Below the pieces are notes generated by a model. The model had not been told where the DNA came from, searched no databases, and worked only from the letters and a program-made list of their open reading frames with translations. A stretch of DNA of 64,000 nucleotides, from contig OZ025253.1 in the NCBI GenBank assembly GCA_964019135.1, positions 39,482,548 through 39,546,547 on the forward strand, in the 5' to 3' direction. Position numbers and translations under genes: made by a program. The stretch's first letter is position 1. Each line of letters opens with the position of its first letter. This stretch comes from Arenicola marina (taxonomy: Eukaryota > Annelida > Polychaeta > Arenicolidae). This document shows, piece after piece, positions 34,921 to 46,268 of the stretch.

Positions 34921-36410
34921 CCATATATAACGTTGTCCAACCTGCGGCATTCCCATAGGGTTGGGTCGACACATTCTTGTCTCAGTGGAGAAAACTTGTA
35001 TCGCGTTGTAGATGTATTCTGGGTTTCCATATTGATTAAACCGTTGCGTGTTCCTTCCATTAGATTATAATGACTTTCATCATGACTTTCGCGTGCCACC
35101 CGTCAACGAGCTTGGAAAGGTGTACATGGCCATCACACACAAGTACCAGGAAACATCCAAAAGCCAGGTATGGTAAATATGTAATGAATATGCAATATCA
35201 TGGCTAAGTAACATTAATGGTTAGATGGTATTTGGTCCCTGGCATGGTCAATGTGGCAATAATATTCATACGCCTATGTGTACGTGTCTCCTGCCATTGT
35301 TGGAGCATTTTGATCAGCTACATCCGTCATTTACATGATCTAACACGGATCAAATTCATCCCCTATTTCCAACTCCGGTTGGCATCTACAAATCTCAAGC
35401 GTATTGGGATCTTAATTTGGCATTTCAGCTTATGAACCTGTGACGCATATTTGTGTACACAAATTGTCAATGTGACCGGTGGAACTTGAAACGGTCACCA
35501 TCACCATGGTGCTCTGTCGTTTGGTCATGACTGTTACTAGGTCTCCTACGCTTACATTTCCCGTGTGGCTTTCTCGATCTTTCACCGTGGTAAACCTTTG
35601 TATCAGACAAATGCGTTCTGACTTTCTGCTACACCTGAACTATGGCTGTTCCGGAGACTAGTTTGCCATAGAAAGTATCCTTTGAGATGCATCCATGGCA
35701 CAATGTAATTAATAAGCCGGCGAAGACGACTATGTTATAAAAGATCCATTATGCCTGCAAACAAAATTTGTTACAAGGATTATCGGGATTGTGGCAATAC
35801 ACGACGACACAACCATTAAAGTTGCACTGCATGGCCCTCAACCGCTGTCCTTGACCTTCGATGAGGTCCGGTATTCAAGCGGTGACGTCATCGAATTTAC
35901 TGTGGTTAGTTTTCAAACTGCCCAAGTGAGTCATTATTTCTTTATTGTGACTGATTAACTTCCCTGAAACCTTCATGCAGCACGTAGCTACTACTCATAG
36001 TTTTTAGTTTGCACCAAAATAACCGGCTAATATTAATTTAATATAAGTTTAATCTCTATTTAACGTGGTTCCACATTTAAACCTGCTTTAGAAGGGCTCT
36101 GGTATTGCTTCAGGGGCACGTTTCACTGTATACCGTATGATGGTTGTCTCTAGAGCATGGGGTTTGCCCCATTTACCTCCAAGTAAAGTGGTCGGTATGT
36201 TGCCGAGTGGATGTATGTTTGTCTATATATGGTATTTTTTGTTTTATGTTTTATCTTTTTATCCGCAGCAGGTAACGAGTACAAATATTTCAAGGCACAG
36301 GCCTACAAATATACAATAAACTATAAAACTGCGCATTCAAATATTGGTCTGAGTGGGCCCCACTTTCTATCAAATTTACATAAACTGGAACCCCCCGTAC
36401 TGTACCCAAT

Positions 36411-39400
36411 TCATCGCTCTGTGAAATAATTGGACTTTATAACCCTGAGACATATTTGGAGGTTTGGTGTCTCCCCTTTCCATTTACATATGTAAATGTG
36501 TCTTTTTACAATAAGTATTAAGTGATTAAGTAAACTACTACACCGTGTGCCGGATAGCCCGATAACAATAAAGATGTTGTACTCACTTGTATATATGGTT
36601 CTAACCAATTAGCAAAAGCTGTCCATACACCCTTAACATATGGACAGTCCCAGAAGAGATGGGTGATGGATTATGGGGCCTTATTACAAAATGTACAAAC
36701 ATCCGTGTCTTTCACCTTACAATTTTTCAAATGGACATTAGTCGCGATCAACCTATGCAATATCTCAAACTGGAAACTTCTAAGCTTTTCATTTACCGTG
36801 GCGTCATACGACAATTCATAGTGACGTTGCCATTGACCAGGTGACCACGTGCATTCTAGCTCACTTGCCCATTTCCCTTCATTAACATTATTCATTTTCA
36901 GATACATTACTAATTTATTATAAATGAAATTCCACACCTTTATTTTATACTTTATACTTTGTAATGCTTGTAATGCACAGGTTCGTGTATTAATAAAAAG
37001 CTCCGTATCAATAGGCTTAGCATAGACAGCTTTCCACTCTCGAGGAAGCGAATGTATCAAGCTATAAAAGTCAGCGAAGTTAACATCAATCTGGTACCGA
37101 TCCCTGAATTCTGACCAAACCAATTCAGTTCTGTTTTCGTCAAACAGGTCTTGTACATATATGACACCTTTCTGAATAAATTCTTTTTTTCTAACCACAA
37201 GATTATTTTTTGTAATAAAGTACGAGTTCCAGATAGGGTACCCGGGAAGATCTGCGTTAACGCTTTCTTCTGCTTTTCTATATTCATACCACGCTTTAAA
37301 CACGTCGGCCCAAAAGGGGTTAGACACACTAGAATATGCTTTCAGTGACTGAAGGTCAAGGTCCCAACACAACTGTCTTTCTTCGCAAATAGTATCACAA
37401 AAGAGTTGTTGCCATTTACCATCCGTTTTTACAATACGGTTTATCCATGAGATTTTTAACGCTTTCTGAAACGATTCAATATGTGTCAGACCTAAGCCAC
37501 CATTTTTAACAGTCTGACATATCCTATTCATAGAGACTTTCGCCTTTCCACTTTTCCAGATAAAATTTCGTACAAATTTAGTCAATTTATCAAAAACAAA
37601 TTTTCCTGGTGTAGGCAAAACTGACATAACATGTACAAATTTGGGTAGTGCCAGAGATTTCACAACTGTCACTCTGCCCCTGTATGACAGGTTTCTCTTT
37701 CCGTATGCATTCAAAGTTCTGTCAAATTCAACAACTTTACTGTCATAATTTAGGGCCGACATTTTTCCTAAATCTGTAGAAAACTTAATACCAAGCAAAA
37801 CAAATTCATTAACCCATTCAATTGGAATGCCCGTAAATGATATCGCAAAAATGGTAAATGGTATCGCACAGTTTTCCTAAACACACAGCTTTTGTCTTCT
37901 CTACATTCATAAGCAAACCTGATGCAACACCAAAATCCTCCATGATCTTTAACACTTCTTAACGATGATTCACTGCCATCTAGTAGTAGGAAAGTGTCAT
38001 CCGCATATTGACCTATCAAATATTCAACCTCATTTATAGCAATACCTATAACCAAACTGTAATTCTTGAGGTGCATGGCAAGTGGCTCTATGGCTAATAT
38101 AAAAACACATGGCGATAATGGATCACCCTGTCGACACCCTGTACCAATAGTAAATTCTTCGGAGAGATTACCGTTATTCGCAACACTGCTCTTAGGTTCT
38201 TTATAAACAATATTAAACCATTTTATAAATGACGGGCCGAATTCATATGCTTTAAATACATGTTTATATATTTCCAGCTTACAGTGTCAAACGCTTTCTC
38301 GAAATCTATTAAAAGTAGCATACCGGCCTTCTTTCTATCCTGCATATAATGCATTATGTCAGAAACCAGCCTTGTATTTTAATAAGCATATAGGACGCCA
38401 GTTTTTTATGTATTCCCTTGGCTTATCGCCCTTCGGTGAACATGTAATTATCCCCAACCTTTGGGTTACTGATAGCGACTCAGATGTATATGCCGTTTGA
38501 AGGCTGCGATACAAATAGGTTCCAATGTCATTCCAGAAAAAATTATAAAAATCTATGGGAAAGCCATCAATTCCCGGTGACTTATTATTTTTCATCTCCT
38601 TAATGACCAATTTAATTTCATGTAACGTAATGTTACCTTCCCATAGATCTCTCTGTTTTTCATATAAGCGCTTGATGTTTGCTGGCTGTAAAAAGGTCTG
38701 AGTGTATCCTTCTACCTTCTAGTATGATCACAATTTGCATACAGGTTACCATAATATTTCCTAATTTCTTTAAAGATTGCGGCTGGTTCCCCGATTTCTA
38801 CGTCATCAATCACAAGTTTACTAATCAATTTGCATACATAGTTTCTCTTTTCTAGACTACAAAAATAATGACTAGATTTCTCACCTTCTTCTTACCACCT
38901 AGCTTTTGATCTTAGGATACTACCTTTGACTTTAGATATACGTATCGTTTCTAATTCATCGTTTAATGAGTCTAAAAAACCAGCATGTCTGATAGTTGAC
39001 CCTGACTCAATTTGTAAGATGTGCATTTCAATGCTCCTTTCCCTCGAAATTTGACATTTTTTCTCTAGTTTTATCATTTCAAACAGTTTCTGGTCGTCTA
39101 AGGTATTGCCATAAAAAACAGCTACCTCGTTAATGCATTGTTTGACTATCTTTACATATTCCGGGTCAGTTAATAAGTCAGTGTTAAATTTCCAATAACC
39201 TTTGCCCCTTGCCGCGAGGAAAAATCCAATTTTACCAAAAGCAATGAGTGATCCGTTCTATATCCCGGTCTAATATCACAAGCCCTTATCAAAGCGTTTA
39301 TGTCATTTGAGGTCCAAAAAAAAGTCTAATCTTGCCCTTTGGGTTTTACGTTGTTGGTTAGTCCAAGTAAATCTCCTCGTCTTTGGGTGACAAAGCCGCC

Positions 39401-39855
39401 AAAAGTCTGATCGTTCTAAACTTTCTAACAACTCATATACAGCCGTTCTTGCCTTAATATTATTTTCCCGTTTATATCGAATTGTATCATTTTCTTGGGA
39501 TAACACCAGGTTCCAGTCTCCACATATTATTATGGCTGAATTTTCAAAAGTTTGGCCCATATATATTACATAGGGTAAGTCTATAACCACATATAACTAT
39601 GTCAACGATCAACATATTACCCTCTTCGTCTTTAACCACCCTATGTACAACGTATTCAAAGTTGTTTCTTAACATTATGACGACTCCGCGGGCTCGGGAG
39701 GATGGCGAGTTTGCTAAGAATCTAGCGTCATACTCATCCCCCAACTGTGTAAGTGTGCAACGATCAAAATGCACGTCCTGTAGGCAACATATTGATAACT
39801 GTTTATCTTCGAGCCAGCTCATTACATCCGCACGTTTCAGCGGGGAACCAAGTCC
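36411..39855 (-). pseudogene. Decayed L1-like ORF2
   Basis: Endonuclease pieces (CCLQDVHF, IICGDWNLVLSQENDT, RARLDFFL) lie at 39822-39303. Reverse-transcriptase pieces (NNKSPGIDGFPIDFYNFFW, GQYADDTFLLLDGSESSL) lie at 38610-37768. A long C-terminal piece of 375 residues lies at 37798-36671, ending in CTFC before another shift. Several frameshifts and an internal deletion between about 38359 and 38300 break the frame. As in the intact element, Asp replaces Glu in the QxxH endonuclease motif. Confidence 0.88.
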
Positions 39856-40318
39856 CCGAACATTTAAACTACAAATTGAAATAGACTCAAAGAAGGTACC
39901 ACATAATTATCTGCAGTGATCTTTATATCTATACTGCGCCTTACATGTACTAGATCTAGCTGTTTTAACAATACTCGAACTGCGGTGTAGTGAATAATGA
40001 TATACATGTATATACATATTAAATCAACTTTGTAGAATAATATAGAAGTATACAAAGTCCAACAGAAACCGTGTGGTCAAAAACAGGTCGAGAAACCTAC
40101 AACAAATACATATTATCCGGCCGGCCGATCGCGTCATCGCACCAGCCTTGTTTACAACCATAATGACTCATGTGCATAGCTGCCCTGCTCACACCGCAAG
40201 AACAACTCACACCGAACCGATACCCTGCACAACAACCCGTTCAACCAAGAGGGTGGTCTCAAAGCGCAAACCGCAATTTTTAACATCTTGTAAATTTACT
40301 ATGTTACATTAGCGTGTT

Positions 40319-41394
40319 TCAACCAACCTTCTGGAAGTGAAGTGAGAGTCTCCAGTCCGTATTTTCCCCGTTAACCATCAACATATTCCCTGTGAGCGTA
40401 GCGCGTGCGCCATCTGCCCTAGCGGCCTTCGTGACAGACAGTAAGCGTTGTCGCTGCTCCTGAATGGCTCTTGGGAAGTCTTCCTCGATGAAGATGTTAC
40501 TCCCGCGAAGTTCCTTCTTTTTCTGCCACACTCTCTGGCGATCCGTGAAAAATGCAAACCGTGCGATGATTGGCCGCGGTCTGACACGGGGCGTTCCTGC
40601 TGGTTTCTTTCCTAGCCTGTGGCAGCGCTGCAGCTTCATATCGGCTACATCCTCGATGCCTAGCTTCGGCTTGACGATTTCCATTATCGCCCGGGTACAA
40701 TTTTCTTGGTCCCACGCCGCCTCCTGGATTCCGTGGAAAACAAGGTTTTCTCGACGGCTGTATGTTTCCAAGGCAATTATTTCTTTGCGCACCCGTGCAT
40801 TCTCCTCTTGTATCCCCTTGATGTTTATATCGACGTTGCACTGCTCAAGTCTCTGGGGGGGCCTCCCTGGTGTAGTGGTTAGCGCACTAGACCGCAGATC
40901 AATAGGTCCTGGGTTCGCATCTGGGCTCGGGCACCTAATCTGGGGCATGTTTCATTCCTTCATCCTTCATCGTCTCGGGAGGTTCCTTGGCCCAATTTAG
41001 CCTGTATGTGCACAAAAGTGGCCTAAAACACCAACATTCCATACCATTCCTCAAGTCTCTTAACTTTATCTCTCACAATTGCATGTTCTTTCTCCAGAGT
41101 GTCAATCCTGGCACTGTTAAATTGAGAGATATCTTTCAAGTCCTGTATTTCCTTCTTCATTAAGGGTACAGTTTCTCGCACTTCTGGGAGGCAAGATACC
41201 AGTTCCAGTATACTGTCCAGTTTGCTGGTCTTTTCTGCGTTTGCCATAGTATTATCCTTACTGGTGGCTGCACTGTCATTGGCGTTTACCTCACAATCTT
41301 CAAACCAAGCAGCAAGTGTCCTTTGTTTCTTCTCTCTATCTGCCTCGATCTTGGAGCCGCTGCTACTCCTACGGCGCTTGCGTTTGCTCGGCAT
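40319..41394 (-). pseudogene. L1-like ORF1 split by a SINE insertion
   Basis: The N-terminal part, 41394-41061, is basic (RKRRRSSSGSK) then heptad-rich. The C-terminal part, 40843-40319, is RRM-like (RRENLVFHGIQ, LQRCHRLGKK, RPIIARF) plus a CTD (ANMLMVNGE-like region, ending at a stop at 40319). Without the SINE and one copy of its 11-bp duplication, the two parts would be in frame. Unlike the ORF1 at 23425-24810, the protein ends right after the CTD, with no UPF0029-like extension. Confidence 0.85.
40855..41049 (+). mobile_element. tRNA-derived SINE inside L1 ORF1
   Basis: Flanked by a perfect 11-bp duplication, CTCAAGTCTCT, at 40844-40854 and 41050-41060. The head is tRNA-like: GCCTCCC stem, A box TGGTGTAGTGGTTAGCGC and B box GGTTCGCATC near 40911. 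The body of about 110 bp is shared with 11642-11752. The tail has no simple poly-A. It must have inserted after the L1 did, giving a nested order: gene C intron, then L1, then SINE. Confidence 0.88.
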
Positions 41395-42189
41395 GGCACA
41401 TTTTGAGACGGTCCCCAGGACAGCTTGACCGGCGAGTCTCGGTAAATGCCGGGCGATTATACGTCTCCTCGAATGTGTGCGTCGTTTTCTCCGTGGTTTT
41501 TCCCTCTAAACCACTGAGAGAGATTGGTATATGGTATCTTCATGGACTCCTACCATGTTCCCGGAGTTTGTTACCAACTGTCGACCGGTAAGTGTTTCAG
41601 CTAACTCATTTAAACTGCGTTTCTCGGACCCACGCAGACTAGCACGTCCACTCACACGCGGCCATATTCTATATATGGTATTTGATGTTGTGTAGCTGAC
41701 GCATCTATAAATCGTATCGCCGGTGTGCTTCCAGGGGTGTGCAGGGACACGACGTACTCCATCACAGAGGCTGACGGGGCATCCATCGGGGTGGTGGACC
41801 GGCCCTTGAGCCGCAGTCAGCTGGACATCCACACTCTGAGCTCGGGAGTCAGCCACGTGCTGGAGGCCAGCTGTCCGGTCCTGGTGGCCCAGCTAGCGAT
41901 GTCAAGGAAGGGCGAGACCCATGAAAATACAGACCCCTTTCTGCTCGTGCTGCCCTCTGTTGACACCCCTATCAGCTCTGAATATGCCTTCACTACAATG
42001 ACGTCGCCGGCTGGTCAGTTCACCAACATCCTGGCTCTAGTGGTGCCTACAGCCATTAGGGACGGAATGGTGCTAGATGGGGACCCACTCACTTCGACTT
42101 GGATGGAGGCCGGGGAGCTGTCCGCTACCCAAGTGAGGATCTCCGCTGGAGCTCACAGCGTGGGGAACTCCGCCAATGCCAGGTTAGTG

Positions 42190-43760
42190 GCACTGAGTCA
42201 TGTCACAGAAAAAGGAGAAGCTTGCGAGATGTTATCTTGGGACCCATACACATATGTAAGCCTGAAGAGGAATTCAAGACCAACAGTGCGTTTTCGAGGG
42301 GTTAAGACTTCTTGCACTTCTTAATTAAGGAAAATACACCTATTGGGTGCACATGTTTGTATCTTGAACCAGATAATCGCTAAATAAATGTCCCACCTAG
42401 CGCTAATTCTAGTGGCGTACCCTAAGTGCGGTCCACGCTTGCCGTCCATGCCTATTAAACAAGGGACCGCATTTGCAAAACAATTAACGAGCCGAGTCAT
42501 AGATAAGATAACGTAAGTTAAGATGAAGTGTTATTCATCGTCGGTATGTAAAAGTCAACAATAAACATTACCACAAGTGATATTGTCCGACAATGACAAA
42601 GTGACATGAGCTGATGAGATGCATGTACATAATTAAGATAATGAAAATATAACTTACAACAATTTCTCTTTAAACCTTTACACCCTTGACAACGTGGATA
42701 ATCCATTGTCATTGGGTCCTTGCTTAAACTGCAGCATTCTTATCAATGGAATATAAGCGGAGTACAAATTTGGCTTGCATTACACATCTACTGATATTTA
42801 CGGATCGGGCATTAGATTCAAATTAGATACAATTCGAATCTAGAGATATTTGAATGGGATGACCACATAGCTGTTTTAACAGTAATGAAGTCATGGCGTC
42901 TGACAGTACGAATAATTCCAGCCTAACCCTCCCCATCCCAACCACTATCTCAGCAGATGGAGCTAGTTCTTCACACTACCTCTATCCCATGCACCCCCAA
43001 CCTCAAGGTCAATATGGACGGTTCCGGGGCCCCGAATGCTGATTGAAATTTGCATGTATAATACGACAAATTCAGACATTCCGTTATCTTACGACAACAA
43101 TGGATGAAAACTAGTGCGAAATAACACGGAATCTAATTTGAAACTCTTTACGCCTATGACCTCGATCTAACTTGGAAACATAGTTCGAATGTAACATGGT
43201 GTCAAATTCTTCAATATCGAATTAATTGGTCACGTACGATACGTGAAGCAAAACTTGGTGTCAAATTTAAAATATAATTTTAGATCTGTACTTCATTCGT
43301 ACGCAGTTTGCCATTTTGGGTAGCTGCGTCTCTACCTTCCCTTACTCCATATAGACTGGCATCGAGCCCCACTGAAGCGATTGCAATAGTGTCATTGGAT
43401 GACCTAATGGCCTGTCACCGTCAATAACCCGAAGCGATTTGAACCCAAACGCAAAACAGAAATCAGTGCTAATTATCAAAGCAGTAAATATATCGTCATC
43501 GTGTGTTGAATTCATTAGAACAACTCCAAATTATGATGGACACTATATGGTATGGAGGAAACCATGAAACATGTCCAAAGGTCCCTACGCGTTGTGTTGC
43601 CTGGTACACCTACGTTGGGTCCTAGGACGATATAGACGGTGGTTCATGAATGAGACGAACTTGTTGGCAGGCAGATTCTGACGATTGTGCTTGCAATACT
43701 ATGGACATTTAATTGTTTGGATTATTTTGTTATTAACACCACCGTTGTCCGTTAATTTAC
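42190..43760. other. Gene C intron
   Basis: Intron between the exons 41735-42182 and 43763-43884, donor GTTAGT and acceptor TTTACAG. The sequence is unique and AT-rich. I see no further exon or recognisable mobile element. Confidence 0.55.
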
Positions 43761-44559
43761 AGGTTTAGTGCCTGGTTATACGGACAGCGGCAATATGCAT
43801 CCTACGCACTTGAACTCGGCCCCTCGCCCGGCGCCTGTACCTCGATTCCCTGGGCAACCTCCATTGATGACGTGGGAAATAACGGTAGCTTTTTCTTGAC
43901 TTTTAAATAGGCTTTTAAAATTAGTAGAAATTTAATGTCATGATGCTTTCTTGAACTAAATCGTAAAAATCGCACCGCCATCTACCCAGTCATTTATATC
44001 TGTGTATAATGATAAAGACTCTGCTGCCATGCTCCGTATTATTAAATTGTGGCATTGTTTTCCAGCGAACATCTACACATTTACTGAATATTTGATTTAT
44101 TATTCAGACAAGGCCACTTCATTATTTTCGTGTTACCACAGAGATAATCAATTATGCAAATTGTACTTGAAAATGTCCACTATGTGGCCACACTCGAAGA
44201 GCCTTGCAATCTGGGGTTTATTGCCGTCATGCCGTGATTGCATTAATATGCTATCTGCACCGTTAAGGAATAAGCAATGATTTTGTTTAGACACGATATC
44301 AATTTCATCCCACAGCTGTTAAGATGGGGACCTACAGTCTGAGTGTCACTGACCAGGCTGTGAGTGACCCTGGAGCCCGCCGCGCCTGTCTCTCCGCCCG
44401 GGGTTCAAGCAAGTGCTCCCTAATGTGCTCCAATGCAGCAGCCTGGTGCTGGGGCTTCGAGTTCAGCCGATCGACAGATATCTGCTGTCTGTTAGCCTAC
44501 ATCGGCTGCACCTCCACCCCTCAGATGGGAACCTCCGTCTGGGTCAAGGTCTAGCGGAA

Positions 44560-46260
44560 CAGTCACAGAATACAGAAGTTTTTTTAAAGGCGGTTTTTTG
44601 AGACGTCTTTATTTTAGTCGGGAGTTCTTTGTGACCCTGGGACATGTTTCTGTTGACGTTGTGCCGCATGCACCCCTGTCGTCATGTTTGTCATCAATTC
44701 CACCAAATGACGATTTCTTATCACTTCTGGGCGACCGATATTTGTGTTCGTTTCATCTCACAAGCTTCCTTGTCAAGTGATATCTTAATTAGTCCGTGAG
44801 AGATAAGGATCTCGACGAGAAGTGGATTTACCCGAAACAATCTGTAAATCCGAACATGTATTTGGGAAGAGGCTCGTCATCGCTCTGACAAGACACCTTG
44901 AGCCAGGCGAGGGCGATTGGACAGCCACGGAATATTTATTTTCAAGCCAGTGGTCTTTTTGTTACCAGATGCCATGTTTTTTTCTTAGATTCTGCTGCAT
45001 TTATCGGTCGTAGTTTTCGCTCGATTTCTTGCAATGTCGGATACACGCCTTCTTGTAACGCCCTTGTTTCAGTGACGCGTCCTCCGACCAATCTGCGCCG
45101 TCCTTTCTCTTCTCTCCGTGAGACATGGGACTCAATGAGGACGTTTGGTCCATCAAGAATGATATATCACAGTATCACTAAGCAAAATGTGTGTGTGTGG
45201 TGGGGGGGGGGGGGGCATTGCCATGAGTTAAATACAGCCATGATCAAGTGTAGCCATAGTTGAAAATGGGATTATCGATCTGCGTTGGTCAAGGCACATG
45301 GGGAGGGGTGCACATTGTCACGGGTTAAATCTAGCCAAGACCAAGTGTCCCCCTTGTTTCACAAGTACTGGCATCCCTGCCAATGTTTGTTGAATTAACC
45401 GCTTATGCTTTATATATATATAGTTTCATATCATCTGTTTTCTGTGTTTTGTATTAGACCTTAGAATCTAGTATTAAAAGCTTGCAAAAGTACCGATTAC
45501 TCTGTGTGGATATATTTCTAGCTTATGTCATTATACATTGCACACATCAGTAAAAAAAACGAAAAAAAAATATATTCGTCTACTACTACAGTAGTGTCAT
45601 CATTGTTATCCGAGAATGGACTTGTTTTGGAGCCCGACGGGGGCCAGGCATATTAGCATTTCTAACTTTATTTCCCTTTTTTCATCCGGTTTTGATGGCC
45701 AGATGATGCGCTCTACATCTGAGCATAAAGAGTCACCTGCGGACGAAAAACATGCGAGATATCATATTTATTTCAGTACCTAGCGCAAAAACTCTGAATT
45801 TGAAGATTTTAGGAGGATATAGTAACTAAGAATGGCTCTTTTGGAACTGTTTAATTACAACAAACTCAGCTGCAAGCCCATCGTCTTTCGCAGACGGATG
45901 GATGCCAACCAACAAACATTCAAATGGTATGAATCTTTGATTAAACTGAGAATTTGAATTTGAAGATATATTATTATATTTTAGGAACACATCATAACCA
46001 TACAATGGATCATTAATTTCCCCATGCCATGGCTTTATGATAACGAGGATGCATGGTAAATCCCCTGTCAAACACAGACCGAGCCCTTTTATTCTAAACC
46101 AAGTTTGCCTTCATTCGCTACTCGAGGTGACACACATCTATCCTCACCCCTCACCCTGGCCCCACCCACCCACCCTACGCTAACCCCCGCACGTCACACA
46201 CCCTCCCACGGTTCTCAATCTCAATATATTACGGATCTTAGTATCTCTTATCTCTCATCC
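44560..46260. other. Convergent intergenic region between gene C and the epoxide hydrolase gene
   Basis: 3' flanks of two genes transcribed toward each other. Contains a G run at 45199-45215, a short (TA)n at 45413-45421 and a C-rich stretch at 46140-46210. No gene is recognised. Confidence 0.5.
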
Positions 46261-46268
46261 CTTTTGGT

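Larger units (their letters stand above)
36238..41667 (-). mobile_element. Full-length but decayed L1-like element with 16-bp target-site duplication
   Basis: The 16-bp string TCTATATATGGTATTT lies at both 36222-36237 and 41668-41683. The minus-strand element runs from a 5' UTR of about 270 bp through ORF1 (41394-40319, interrupted by a SINE), a broken ORF2 (about 39855-36411), a 3' UTR and an A-rich tail at 36238-36268. It sits in the intron before the 41735 exon of gene C. The duplication and tail together define the ends well. Confidence 0.9.
29960..44554 (+). pseudogene. Gene copy C: IgGFc-binding-domain/Apple-like gene, disrupted by L1 insertions
   Basis: Exons: 29960-30011 (signal peptide, MSHVVVIAVRLLSVMAV, phase 1 donor GTGAGT), 30680-30949 (N-terminal domain with CAGNKDFALAF and SGSGIED), a remnant at 35087-35167 (FRVPPVNELGKVYMAITHKY, donor GTATGG), about 35770-35925 (IVAIHDDTT, HGPQPLSLTF, no clear acceptor), 41735-42182 (DTTYSITEADGASIG to SANAR), 43763-43884 (RFSAWLYGQRQY hinge) and 44316-44554 (Apple/PAN-like, Cys pattern RAC, SKC, LMC, WCW, ICC, ending VWVKV-stop). 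Most borders are canonical and in phase with B. The first half of the third exon is missing, as is the whole SGTTIV/LPPVEQLGRKYV exon, so the frame breaks. Two L1 copies sit within it. It is the only copy in the window with a visible signal-peptide exon. Confidence 0.75.

Noticed and set aside
36137..36319. Remnant of the missing LPPVEQLGRKYV exon of gene C
   Set aside because: Only a chance LPP match; the surrounding residues, phase and borders do not fit.
40861..40935. Functional tRNA gene
   Set aside because: A and B boxes are present but the stems do not pair well, and the sequence continues into a SINE body flanked by a target-site duplication.
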